A stretch of DNA of 64,000 nt from Glaciimonas soli (GTDB taxonomy: Bacteria; Pseudomonadota; Gammaproteobacteria; Burkholderiales; Burkholderiaceae_D): contig NZ_WINI01000001.1 of NCBI RefSeq assembly GCF_009497155.1, forward strand, positions 620,001 through 684,000, read 5' to 3'. This document shows positions 1-8,825 of this stretch, in pieces (the stretch's first letter is position 1; each line of letters begins with the position of its first letter). The position numbers and the translations under genes were made by a program. The notes under the pieces were generated by a model, which did no database searches, was not told where the DNA came from, and saw only the letters and a program-made list of their open reading frames with translations.

Positions 1-78
1 ATACGCTGACGACATGCAAACCAAAGACGCAGCAGCACCCGCAATGGCTGATAATTTCAGCCAAGTCACTTGTTTCAT
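1..78 (-). CDS. N-terminus of exported protein (truncated by window edge)
   Basis: An ATG at 78 on the minus strand follows a good ribosome binding site (GGAGA) and opens 26 codons that run off the left edge. The visible part reads as a signal peptide: MKQVTWLKL, then a small hydrophobic stretch (AIAGAAASLV) ending near SSAY. It is the next gene after the MFS transporter in the catabolic operon. An outer-membrane porin or a periplasmic binding protein for the same substrate would fit this place, but only the leader is visible, so the function is a guess. Confidence 0.6.
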   Translation of the reverse strand, partial: MKQVTWLKLSAIAGAAASLVCMSSAY

Positions 79-167
79 TTACTATCTCCAATATTTTTAT
101 AATGCGGACGAAAGTCCTATTTAAATCGCCACGGCGTTAACCGCGGCTCACAACCAAATTCATGGTC

Positions 168-1523
168 TCAGGCTGCTTGAGTCTGTTGTTTTAGTAATTC
201 TTGCTGGCGGTGCATATGACCTCCCTTGAACATCAAAGCAATTGCAGCAATCACTCCGGGAATCGCCAATAAGATAAACACAACGTTCAAACTTAAACCA
301 AGGCCGAGTACCAAACTGCCGCCAGCTGCGCCGAGAATCGAACCAAGTCTGCTGATCCCAAGCATCCATGAAACACCGGTTGCGCGTCCTACTGTCGGAT
401 AAAAAGCGGCTGCGAGCGTTGGCATTGAACCTTGGGCGCTGCTCATGAACATACCGGCAACAAAGACCAATGAACTCAATACAGTCAGGTCATGGAATCC
501 AAAACCTATCGCGCCTATGAAAATCGCACCGAGTAAATAGGAAGCGGCAATGGCTTTATGGGGATTAAATTTATCCATAAAATAACCAACAACAATGCCT
601 CCGATCAGGCCGCCTAATGGATATAGCGCCATGATTTTGGCACCGTCAGCCAAAGTAAACCCGGCATCTTTAACGATCACCGGCATCCAGCTCGTGACAA
701 AGTAAAAAATCACCATCCCCATGAACAGCGTGATCCATAAACAAATGGTCCCGAACAGATATTTTTCAGAAAAAATCACTGACAGTGCCGACTTGCCATC
801 CACTTGCGGCGGCAAAACAATCGTAAATTTATCGTTTACGGTGACCGAATTTGGGGAAATTTTGTTCAGAACACGAGCAATTTTTTTCTGAGGCCAGTTT
901 TGTACCACCATAAAGCGCGGCGACTCAGGTAGTAGGAACATTGCAAAGCTCAGGGCCAGAGGCACCAAACCTCCGACATAAAACAAACTATGCCAACCGA
1001 AATGCGGCACTAACCACGCAGCCAGATAACCGCCGGCCCAGGCGCCGACTACAAAACCCATGAACACGGTATTGACGATACGTGATCGGATGCGCTGCGG
1101 CGTGTATTCAGACATCAATGTCACCGCATTCGACATCGCTGCACCTAAGCCGATACCGGTCAAAAACCGCAACAGCGTCATTTCGACAACGCCACCAGCA
1201 AACGCGGAAGCTAGGGAGAAAATGCTGAACATAAATACCGAAACAATCAACACTTTACGACGGCCAAATTTATCAGCCAATATTCCCCCGCCCATTGAAC
1301 CAATCGCCAAGCCAATCAATGCCGCAGTAAACACTGGTGCCAATTCCATCCGTGTTACGCCCCAATCGTGCATCAGCGCCGGAACCAAAGGCCCCAAAAT
1401 CACCGTATCAAGACCGTCAGCAGCAACGATCAAAAAGCAAAAAATGAAAATTAAAATTTGATAGCCTGAAAAAGACTTTTCGTCGATGAAATTCTGCACA
1501 TCGATCTGACGCTGCTCACTCAT
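168..1523 (-). CDS. MFS transporter, aromatic acid:H+ symporter type
   Basis: This 451-residue inner-membrane carrier has about 12 hydrophobic segments. The first helix holds two acidic residues (ADGLDT, D36 and D39), as is typical of the PcaK/BenK/MhpT aromatic acid:proton symporter (AAHS) family. The loop between helices 2 and 3 has the MFS signature GGGILADKFGRRK at 78-90. It probably imports the substrate of the surrounding ring-oxidation operon, likely an aromatic carboxylate. It lies 68 bp downstream of the ferredoxin reductase gene on the same strand. The family call is firm. The substrate is inferred only from context. Confidence 0.88.
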   Translation of the reverse strand: MSEQRQIDVQNFIDEKSFSGYQILIFIFCFLIVAADGLDTVILGPLVPALMHDWGVTRMELAPVFTAALIGLAIGSMGGGILADKFGRRKVLIVSVFMFSIFSLASAFAGGVVEMTLLRFLTGIGLGAAMSNAVTLMSEYTPQRIRSRIVNTVFMGFVVGAWAGGYLAAWLVPHFGWHSLFYVGGLVPLALSFAMFLLPESPRFMVVQNWPQKKIARVLNKISPNSVTVNDKFTIVLPPQVDGKSALSVIFSEKYLFGTICLWITLFMGMVIFYFVTSWMPVIVKDAGFTLADGAKIMALYPLGGLIGGIVVGYFMDKFNPHKAIAASYLLGAIFIGAIGFGFHDLTVLSSLVFVAGMFMSSAQGSMPTLAAAFYPTVGRATGVSWMLGISRLGSILGAAGGSLVLGLGLSLNVVFILLAIPGVIAAIALMFKGGHMHRQQELLKQQTQAA

Positions 1524-1591
1524 ACAACTTCTCCTATGCGCCTGAGGCTAATCAGGCTACTTTTATTAAAATCAATCCACACCTTTTTTAA

Positions 1592-2806
1592 CTAAGGCTT
1601 AAGTGGTTTTGACACATCTTGCAAAATTTCCCTGTCAATTATTTTGCCCTGTGCCATCCAACGCTTGGCGACTTTGATATCGCGGCCGTTATTCAAAGCA
1701 ATCGCGCTACACAACACATCATCTTTGAAGAAAAATAACGTGGCATTTGCAGCGTCAAGATCGCCTCGCACGACCACTTCTGCATCTGCTGGTGCGAATC
1801 CTAAAATTTGCAGATTCAAATCATATTGATCCGACCAAAACCACGGTGCCTCGGCATGAATCTCATCACTGCCAAGCATCGCTTTAGCAACGACGACTGC
1901 CTGATTTTGGGCGTTCGCCCAAGACTCCAGACGCAAACGACCATCTGACAAATGATGCGGTTGGTTAGCAACATCGCCACAAGAGAAAATCAGTGAATCG
2001 GACGTACGGCCTTGGTTATCCACCACTATGCCGTTATCCACCTCCAGGCCACATGTCAACGCCAGGTCAACGTTGGGTGTTTGACCGATACCAGCAACGA
2101 CGACATCAGCTGTCAAAACGCTACCGTCTTTTAATTGCACCGAAATCGTTCCATCAAGGTCGGATAAGTTTTCCAGTTGCGAGTTAAGCAGAATCTTTAC
2201 GCCATTTTTTTCGTGCAGGGCTTGCAGCACAGCGGAAATCTGTAATGGCGCAGCGCGTGCGCATAGTCGTTCAAATGCCTCGACAACCGTGACCTCCAAT
2301 CCCAACTTGCGCGCAGTGGCAGCCACTTCCAAGCCAATCCAGCCACCACCAATCACTACCAATTGGCGCTTGCCGTCCAATGCCACCCGCAATGCGCTTG
2401 CGTCACTCAGTGTGCGCAGATAATGAACATGAGCATTGTTCGTGACACCTTCAGATAATCTGCGTGCCTCACCGCCGGTGGCCAGCACCAATTGATCGTA
2501 GTTCACGCTGCGGCTACTGCGACAATGCACGGTACGTGTAATCCGATCTATGCTGATAGCTTCGTCTGGCTGGATGCATTCAACGTTAAGTGCTTGAAAT
2601 TCTTCGTCAGAAATCAGCTGAACGGAGCTCAGCGATGCCGTGCCAGCTAATACCGCTTTCGATAGCGGCGGCCGCTCATAAGGCGCATGCGGTTCGGCTG
2701 CGATCATCAGCAAACGACCGGCAAAGCCTTCTGCCCGCAAGGTTTTCAACACCCAGCCAGCTGCCTGGCCACCGCCAATGACAACAATTGTGTTTGGCTT
2801 TTCCAT
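1592..2806 (-). CDS. FAD-dependent ferredoxin reductase of Rieske oxygenase system
   Basis: A 404-residue pyridine-nucleotide-disulfide-type reductase of the BphA4/HcaD/rhodocoxin-reductase class. It has an N-terminal FAD motif (GGGQAAG at 11-17), the PYERPPLSK segment typical of this class, a second dinucleotide motif for NAD(P)H (GGGWIGLE at 153-160) and the FAD ribityl motif CGDVA at 276-280. It would pass electrons from NAD(P)H to the Rieske ferredoxin encoded at 13472-13771, which feeds the oxygenase at 11957-13036. It starts 4 bp after the stop of the VOC gene, so the two are probably translationally coupled. The exact electron partner is inferred from the shared operon. Confidence 0.88.
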   Translation of the reverse strand: MEKPNTIVVIGGGQAAGWVLKTLRAEGFAGRLLMIAAEPHAPYERPPLSKAVLAGTASLSSVQLISDEEFQALNVECIQPDEAISIDRITRTVHCRSSRSVNYDQLVLATGGEARRLSEGVTNNAHVHYLRTLSDASALRVALDGKRQLVVIGGGWIGLEVAATARKLGLEVTVVEAFERLCARAAPLQISAVLQALHEKNGVKILLNSQLENLSDLDGTISVQLKDGSVLTADVVVAGIGQTPNVDLALTCGLEVDNGIVVDNQGRTSDSLIFSCGDVANQPHHLSDGRLRLESWANAQNQAVVVAKAMLGSDEIHAEAPWFWSDQYDLNLQILGFAPADAEVVVRGDLDAANATLFFFKDDVLCSAIALNNGRDIKVAKRWMAQGKIIDREILQDVSKPLKP

Positions 2807-2810
2807 CGCC

Positions 2811-3776
2811 TTAACCCTTCTTGGTATCCGTCATAAACTTACCGTCAACCGCTTTTACGTTGTGCTGGCGACGCGTATTACCATCAATACCGCCATCAAT
2901 CGCCCACTCTGCAAATCTGGTCGGGCCCGGTTCAAATTCGCGCGCTTGCCAAGCTGGCGTCAAGATATCTTCGTCCGCGTAATATTCGATCAAACCGCCA
3001 GCAGGATTGTTGAAATACCAAAAATAAGCAGATGAAATCGGATGACGGCCCGGTCCCAATTGCGTATCCCAGCCGCAGCGGCTGATATGCAAACCACCAC
3101 CAAATACTTCATGAATATCGCGAACGGTAAAGGCAACGTGATTCAAGCCGACTTTGCCATTTGGAAGTTGCAACAAGAAGAGATCGTGATGACCACCGTG
3201 TGGAGCGCAGCGCATAAACACACCACGATCTGGATAGCGATCCGAAGTCTCAAAACCCAATAAGTCGTGATAAAACTTTTCTTGGGCAGCGATACAATTG
3301 GTAAAAAACACTACATGACCGACTTCGACCGGTTCAGCTCTTTCATAAATTGCTGCCGGCGTATCAATTCGATTGTTGGCATCCCAAGTATTACTTGGCG
3401 AACCCTTTACATCAATCGCGCGCTTTTGCGTCACTTGCACCCGAATCGCCATACCGCTTGGGTCCAGGCAGCTCACGCTATTTTCAGTACTGACGTATCC
3501 AGGTTGACCAACTAACTTTGCGCGAACGAGATCAAGATCGGCTTTATTTGCTACGCCCCACACCACTTCACGCAAGGTTGGACCAGCTTCAAAAGCCGGG
3601 GGAAGAGTTGGGTCATTGATATCGGACAGCACAACGCGACAGCCATTGAGCGTTTCAAAGATTGCACCGTCAGCACTCTTCTCAACAGGCTTCAAACCCC
3701 AATCTGCAAAGAATTTCTGACACGCGGCGTGATCTTCCACACCGTAAGTAATTTGCTCAATACCCAATATGCTCAT
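2811..3776 (-). CDS. VOC-family type I extradiol ring-cleavage dioxygenase-like protein
   Basis: 321 residues with two glyoxalase-fold modules (about 1-120 and 148-270), the layout of type I extradiol dioxygenases such as BphC. The C-terminal module shows the expected iron triad: H154 (VGHVVF), H213 (LNHVAF) and E264 (GLIEYY). H196/H197 are placed like the second-shell catalytic His, and Y251/Y254 fall near the conserved Tyr. I infer meta-cleavage of a catechol made by the Rieske oxygenase. The first 140 residues are less typical, so another VOC activity cannot be excluded. It is followed 4 bp later by the ferredoxin reductase gene. The gap upstream carries repeat sequence. Confidence 0.8.
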   Translation of the reverse strand: MSILGIEQITYGVEDHAACQKFFADWGLKPVEKSADGAIFETLNGCRVVLSDINDPTLPPAFEAGPTLREVVWGVANKADLDLVRAKLVGQPGYVSTENSVSCLDPSGMAIRVQVTQKRAIDVKGSPSNTWDANNRIDTPAAIYERAEPVEVGHVVFFTNCIAAQEKFYHDLLGFETSDRYPDRGVFMRCAPHGGHHDLFLLQLPNGKVGLNHVAFTVRDIHEVFGGGLHISRCGWDTQLGPGRHPISSAYFWYFNNPAGGLIEYYADEDILTPAWQAREFEPGPTRFAEWAIDGGIDGNTRRQHNVKAVDGKFMTDTKKG

Positions 3777-3817
3777 TTTTTTCTTTCAAAATATCTGCAA
3801 CAGCTGTTCCAAAAGTT

Positions 3818-3954
3818 GGGTAGGCACGCTGTTCTGTCCATCCGGAGACTCCAGGGAGGAAAGGCATTAACGTCAGAGATAACAGCGCAGGCCTGCGTCT
3901 GTCATAGGTTCCTCGGATTAATACCGCGTGGGCAGACAAACGTGCCTACCCTAC
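3818..3954. repeat. Intergenic inverted repeat of the GTAGGGTRGGC type
   Basis: The 199-bp gap between the aldehyde dehydrogenase and VOC genes holds an 11-bp inverted repeat, GGGTAGGCACG at 3818-3828 and CGTGCCTACCC at 3941-3951. The right arm lies in a compact hairpin-forming unit at 3923-3954 (CGTGGGCA, then TGCCTACCCTAC), which resembles short intergenic repeats common in proteobacterial genomes. No coding potential is convincing here. The family assignment rests on appearance only. Confidence 0.5.
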
Positions 3955-3975
3955 CCCTGCATCACAACCGCAAAA

Positions 3976-5442
3976 TCAATTAGCCCAAGCCATGGGCGCT
4001 TCGTTCAAACCCCAATACATACTTTTTTGCTGGCTGTATTCAAGAATCCCGCGATGTCCTTTTTCACGTCCCATACCACTTTCTTTACGCCCTGTGAAAG
4101 GCGTCGTGATCGAAAATAATTTATACGTATTTATCCACACCGTGCCCGCATCCACCGCACGGCCAACACGCCACGCTCGCTTGTAATCCTGGGTCCAAAT
4201 GCCGGCAGCCAAACCAAACACACTATCGTTCGCCTCAGTCAATAAAGTCGCTTCATCATCGAACGGCATAGCAGCCAAGACCGGGCCAAAAATCTCTTCC
4301 TGGCACATTTGCGACTGATTAGTAAGACCTTCTATGATGGTAGGACTATAGAAAAATCCCCGATCAAATTCTGCACCTTGTGGGCGTTTACCGCCGGTCA
4401 ACAACTTACCGCCTTCACTCTGACCAATATCGACGTATCGCTCTATACTTTGTCTGTGTGCGGCACTGATCAACGGCCCCATCTGCGTGCTTTCGCTCTC
4501 AGGGTTGCCGACGCGCAGCTTCTCTGCTCCGGCGACCAAGCGCTGCATAAACTCCTGATAGATAGGACGCTCCACGAACAGGCGCGAACCAGCAATGCAC
4601 GCCTCGCCTGATGAACTAAAAATGCCATATAACACACCGTTTACAGCATGATCAAGATCAGCGTCTGCAAACACCATGGTCGGTGATTTTCCACCCAATT
4701 CCAGCGAAACAGGCATCAGCTTTTCTGCCGCCAGACGAGCAATACCACGCCCGACATTGGTACCACCGGTGAACGATACTTTTTTGACTAATGGATGATT
4801 GACCAGCGCATCACCTATCACAGAACCTTTGCCCGGCAAGACACTCAGCACGCCTTTTGGCACACCGGCGGCTTCGCAAATTTTGGCCAACTCCAACGCT
4901 AACAGCGGCGTCATTTCAGCCGGTTTAAGTACGACCGCATTACCCGCTGCCAATGCCGGAGCAAGTTTTTGCGCTTCGCTGGCAATCGGTGAATTCCATG
5001 GCGTAATTGCTACCACCACGCCAATCGGCTCGTGCGTGCTCATGGTCAAATAGTCACCACGACTAGGCGTGAGCGCATCTTCCAGCGTTTCCAGACACGC
5101 CGCAAAGTACTGAAACGTATTCGCAGCACTGGTAACCAATACGCGCGTTTCATTTATAGGCTTGCCGTTATCGCGGCGCTGTAATTGTGCCAGCTCTTCG
5201 TGTCGTGCGCGAATGCCAGCTGCAATACGGTATAGAACTGCGGCACGTTCATGCGGCTTTAAACCACGCCAGTTGTCGCGACGCCAGGCGGCATCAGCGG
5301 CTTGAATGGCCTCTTCCACATCGTTCAAATCTGCGCCAGCGACATCAGCGTTGACGCTTTGATCGGCAGGATAAATCGACGTGTAAATTGCGCCACGGCC
5401 GAGTTTCCATTCACCGCCGATAAAGATGGGTAAGGTTTTCAT
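3976..5442 (-). CDS. NAD(P)-dependent aldehyde dehydrogenase
   Basis: A 488-residue ALDH-superfamily enzyme of full family length. Key features are the TPWNSP coenzyme/active-site loop (148-153), the general base in LELGGKSP (E248) and the nucleophile in EACIAGSR (C282). It would oxidise an aldehyde or semialdehyde to the acid, as betaine-aldehyde, benzaldehyde or hydroxymuconic-semialdehyde dehydrogenases do. In this operon it is probably used after ring cleavage or after decarboxylation by the ThDP enzyme. It starts 80 bp after the aspartate-dehydrogenase-like gene. The class is firm and the substrate unknown. Confidence 0.88.
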   Translation of the reverse strand: MKTLPIFIGGEWKLGRGAIYTSIYPADQSVNADVAGADLNDVEEAIQAADAAWRRDNWRGLKPHERAAVLYRIAAGIRARHEELAQLQRRDNGKPINETRVLVTSAANTFQYFAACLETLEDALTPSRGDYLTMSTHEPIGVVVAITPWNSPIASEAQKLAPALAAGNAVVLKPAEMTPLLALELAKICEAAGVPKGVLSVLPGKGSVIGDALVNHPLVKKVSFTGGTNVGRGIARLAAEKLMPVSLELGGKSPTMVFADADLDHAVNGVLYGIFSSSGEACIAGSRLFVERPIYQEFMQRLVAGAEKLRVGNPESESTQMGPLISAAHRQSIERYVDIGQSEGGKLLTGGKRPQGAEFDRGFFYSPTIIEGLTNQSQMCQEEIFGPVLAAMPFDDEATLLTEANDSVFGLAAGIWTQDYKRAWRVGRAVDAGTVWINTYKLFSITTPFTGRKESGMGREKGHRGILEYSQQKSMYWGLNEAPMAWAN

Positions 5443-5522
5443 TTGTTTGTCTCTTTCTTTTTACGACATGTCCCGCGCTTTTTTCCTCTCTCCCTCTAAC
5501 GGGCGAGAGGCATCGCTCCGGA

Positions 5523-6323
5523 TTAGATTACGACCGGCCGCACCCGATTTTTTATAGCGCGAATAATGCTATAAGCCGTCAATGCTGAAGTTTTAGGATT
5601 CTCCGGCAGCGGATTGCCTTGTATTTCCATCTTCATTTGGCCAAACACGCCACGTGCTTCAATGGTGTGGATATTTTGCGTAGCAGCAGGATCGGCAATC
5701 AAAGTCACCTTGGTATGATCTAAACCAAGGCCTGCGATCGCCAAAGTGGCCGCAACGTTGGCATTTTTAGGATAAAGCTGCGCCGCTTCACGTGCGTTAC
5801 CGCGAAAAATAACGGTAGCTTCTGATAGTTCTGCCAACTTGAACAACTCTTCCGCTGGCGTGCCGATCCAGCTTAACGCTGGCTTACGTCCGGTATAGAG
5901 CACTTCATCCAGACCGCCAAATTTGGCAGCCGATATCGCGTCAATACCGCCAATCGCGCCAGACATTAACGTAATAGTTGCCTTACCCTGACGTGCCGCC
6001 GCTTCCAACTTTTCCTGCATGCCGTCGGATGCCAGCGCCCCGATCGAGACCAAAGCACAATCCACACCTGATGCCAGCAAGGGCAGCACACAAGCGGTCA
6101 ATGCGGCATGGCCTGCGCACTCCAAAACAAATTCGGGACGCTGCGGCAAATCGCTAATGCGGCTCACGACCACTACGTTGTCACCAACTTTGGCTTGCAC
6201 TTCGGCACGCATTTCCTCGTTATGAACAACGATTTGTGAAATGCGCACTTCGGCATCATTTTTTATCACTTTAAATACCGTGCAACCGATCGCACCGAAA
6301 CCTATCATCGTCACATTTAACAT
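5523..6323 (-). CDS. nadX: L-aspartate dehydrogenase family protein
   Basis: 266 residues with an N-terminal Rossmann motif (GFGAIG at 8-13) and the hallmark second half of the family: YPKNANVAATLA, ADPAATQNIHTIEA with putative catalytic H219, and NPKTSALTA near the C-terminus. Characterised relatives convert L-aspartate and NAD(P)+ to iminoaspartate, which becomes oxaloacetate plus ammonia or feeds NAD synthesis. No nadA or nadC lies nearby. Instead the gene sits between an ALDH and a ThDP-enzyme gene in a ring-oxidation operon, so the physiological substrate may be another amino or imino acid. The symbol reflects family membership, not a proven role. Confidence 0.78.
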   Translation of the reverse strand: MLNVTMIGFGAIGCTVFKVIKNDAEVRISQIVVHNEEMRAEVQAKVGDNVVVVSRISDLPQRPEFVLECAGHAALTACVLPLLASGVDCALVSIGALASDGMQEKLEAAARQGKATITLMSGAIGGIDAISAAKFGGLDEVLYTGRKPALSWIGTPAEELFKLAELSEATVIFRGNAREAAQLYPKNANVAATLAIAGLGLDHTKVTLIADPAATQNIHTIEARGVFGQMKMEIQGNPLPENPKTSALTAYSIIRAIKNRVRPVVI

Positions 6324-6366
6324 GGTAAATCCTTATGTTTTTCGTTCGAAAATGAAGTTGGTGAAA

Positions 6367-8028
6367 TCAATCTTTACGGATCGGTGGCCCGGCAAACTTG
6401 CTGGCAAATCCACCAATGGACAACATATCAACCTCAATCACATAAGGGCCGTTATGCGCCAGGGCGGTTTTCAACGCAGCATCAATATTGGCAAGATCGC
6501 TCACCTTCACATGTGGCAATTGCAGACTCGCACAATATTGAGTGAACTCTGGTTGGCCGATTTCTACACAATGGCGACGACCGCCGTATGTCGTATCTTG
6601 AATATTTTTGATGACGCCATAGCCACCATCGTTCATCAATAAAATGGTCATGTTGGCTTGCTCTTGCACAGCAGTGCATAGTTCGCCGATATTCACCTGT
6701 AAACCACCATCGCCAACGATACAAACCGTTTTACGGGATGGATTTGCCAGGGCCGCGCCAATACCCATTTGCACGCCTTGCCCAATACCGCCGCCAAGCG
6801 CATGTACACCATCACGAGGTTGGAAAATTTGCAAACCGCGGTTACCCCAAGTACTGTTGGAAATCGTTACATCACGCACCCATTGATAATCACGGCCAAC
6901 CGCCTTTTGCAAAGCCGACATCAACACACGATAAGGACCCAGGCCTTCTGCTAAATTTTCAACCGCAACAACTTTGACAGCAGCTAAATCGGATGGAAAT
7001 GCACTATCAACCTTAAGCTTGCCCTCCAACTTATCGGCCAGCGCATTAAGCGTCGCTTGCGCATCGCCATGAATGAATAACTGATTGCGATACCCGCGAT
7101 TGTCTGCACGTCCATCAGCATCGATACGATATAGATTTTGTGGCAACTTCAGTTGATACTTCAGTGTCTCATTGCCGCGCAAACGTGAACCTACCACCAC
7201 CATCGCATCACAGCTTTGATAGAATTTTTCAACATTCGATTGCACGTTGTAGGCGCCCAATGTCATCGCGTGATCTTCTGGAACGATACCGCGACCTTGC
7301 ACGCTGCTGACCACACCAAAGCCTAATTTCATCAGGCGCTCTACCGCTTTCCCAGCACCTCGCGCACCGCCGCCCAACCATAACAAAGGGCGTTTTGCAC
7401 TTGCCAAAATGTCCGCCAATTGCTGCACACGCGCATCATCTAAGGCGTAAGTGCCGCTCAATCGTGGTGCCAGATCGGTAGGCATTTCAACCAAGGCAGC
7501 TTGGATATCGATAGGAATTTCAACGCTGACCGGACCGGTAGGTGCAGTCAACGCAACACGGACCGCTTCACGCACTGTCGCCAATGCGGTATCTACCGTA
7601 CGGACACGAAATGCTGCTTTTGAGATCGCTTTGAGCATCGTCAATTGATCCGGCGCTTCGTGAATGTAAGCCAAATCCTGGTCCAGATAAGGTGTTTCAA
7701 TTTGTCCGGTGATATGCAACACAGGCGAACCTGCTGTCAGTGCTTCCACCATTGCGCCAGCGGCATTGCCTGCGGCCGTGCCGGTGCTAGTAAACGCAAC
7801 ACCGATGTTGCCAGTAACGCGAGCGCAAGCATCTGCCATGTTGACGCTACCGGCTTCGCCGCGGGCAGGCACATAACGGATTTTTTCACGACGACCAATC
7901 GCATCAAGGATCGGCATGTTGTGGATAGAGATCACACCGAAAGCGACCTTGACATCGCATTGTTCAAGAAATGCTGCGATTTGATCGCCAACTGTCGTTG
8001 TATTTTTAATTGTAGATAAATCAGACAT
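6367..8028 (-). CDS. Thiamine-diphosphate-dependent enzyme, acetolactate-synthase-like
   Basis: A 553-residue member of the large ThDP family with all three domains. The N-terminal Pyr domain has the activating glutamate (RGEAGS, E58). A central Rossmann-like domain (about 190-335) contains WLGGGARGAG. The C-terminal PP domain has the Mg/ThDP motif GDGG starting at 439 and the NDGGYG segment at 466-471. Relatives include acetolactate synthases, benzoylformate decarboxylase and other 2-oxo-acid decarboxylases and lyases. No small regulatory subunit lies nearby, so a catabolic decarboxylase or lyase is more likely than an anabolic synthase. Its start overlaps the preceding SDR gene by 8 bp. Confidence 0.85.
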   Translation of the reverse strand: MSDLSTIKNTTTVGDQIAAFLEQCDVKVAFGVISIHNMPILDAIGRREKIRYVPARGEAGSVNMADACARVTGNIGVAFTSTGTAAGNAAGAMVEALTAGSPVLHITGQIETPYLDQDLAYIHEAPDQLTMLKAISKAAFRVRTVDTALATVREAVRVALTAPTGPVSVEIPIDIQAALVEMPTDLAPRLSGTYALDDARVQQLADILASAKRPLLWLGGGARGAGKAVERLMKLGFGVVSSVQGRGIVPEDHAMTLGAYNVQSNVEKFYQSCDAMVVVGSRLRGNETLKYQLKLPQNLYRIDADGRADNRGYRNQLFIHGDAQATLNALADKLEGKLKVDSAFPSDLAAVKVVAVENLAEGLGPYRVLMSALQKAVGRDYQWVRDVTISNSTWGNRGLQIFQPRDGVHALGGGIGQGVQMGIGAALANPSRKTVCIVGDGGLQVNIGELCTAVQEQANMTILLMNDGGYGVIKNIQDTTYGGRRHCVEIGQPEFTQYCASLQLPHVKVSDLANIDAALKTALAHNGPYVIEVDMLSIGGFASKFAGPPIRKD

Positions 8029-8818
8029 GTCGCGCTAAGCCTCCAGAAACATCAATATGACTGCCGGTCGTGTACGAAGACATCGGACTGGCCAGGAAAA
8101 AAATTGCAGACGCGGCTTCTTCAGGCTTGCCGAGACGTCCAAGGTGTATATGTTTTTTATGCGCCAGTTCAGCGGTCCAGTCTTCCCAGCTTTGGCCGGG
8201 TGCGGCTTCCGAGGCATAACGTCGACGCCATTGACCAGACTCCACCAAGCCCACCAGGATAGAATTAACTCTGATTTTTTTTGGCGCAAACTCTACCGCC
8301 ATCGAATGCACCAGACTCAACACGCCGGCGCGCGCTGAAGAAGTGGCCACCATGTGCGGCTCTGGCTGCAGTGCCAACAACGAGTTGACACAAACAATGG
8401 ATGCTTGTGACGCTTGCTCCAGCAATGGCAAGAAAGCGCGGGTTGGATTAATGATGCTGAAATACTTCAATTCCAGTTCTTCACGCCAGGCATCATCAGT
8501 GGTGTTGGCGAATGTCGAGACGCGACCTTGACCGGCATTGTTGACCAGCATCGCAACACCGCCAAAGTGTTGCTGAACTTGTTCTGCAAATGCATTGATC
8601 TGATCGGCTTTTAAGACATCACATGACGCAGCAAACAAGGCTGCATCTGGAAATTTTTCACGCAACTGCTTTTCTGCACTGCGCAAACGCGTTTCATCAC
8701 GACCACAAAAGGCAACGTTCGCGCCCGCGGCGATAAAACATTCAACTGTGGCTAAACCGATGCCAGAAGAGCCGCCGGTAATGACAACAGTTTTGCCTTG
8801 CATATTGCTATTCATCAT
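8021..8818 (-). CDS. SDR-family oxidoreductase with non-canonical active site
   Basis: The ATG at 8818 is chosen because AGGTG lies just upstream and only 7 bp separate it from the end of the IclR gene; an upstream extension to 8878 has no support. The 265-residue protein has a clear SDR Rossmann motif (TGGSSGIG at 14-21), NNAG at 93-96 and the active-site Ser (S146). At the positions where YxxxK is expected (13 and 17 residues after S146) it has T159 and R163, within VATSSARAG. It may be an atypical dehydrogenase subfamily or may do non-redox chemistry. Its place next to the ThDP gene suggests action on an intermediate of the same pathway. Confidence 0.82.
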   Translation of the reverse strand: MMNSNMQGKTVVITGGSSGIGLATVECFIAAGANVAFCGRDETRLRSAEKQLREKFPDAALFAASCDVLKADQINAFAEQVQQHFGGVAMLVNNAGQGRVSTFANTTDDAWREELELKYFSIINPTRAFLPLLEQASQASIVCVNSLLALQPEPHMVATSSARAGVLSLVHSMAVEFAPKKIRVNSILVGLVESGQWRRRYASEAAPGQSWEDWTAELAHKKHIHLGRLGKPEEAASAIFFLASPMSSYTTGSHIDVSGGLARHV

Positions 8819-8825
8819 TTTTTGC

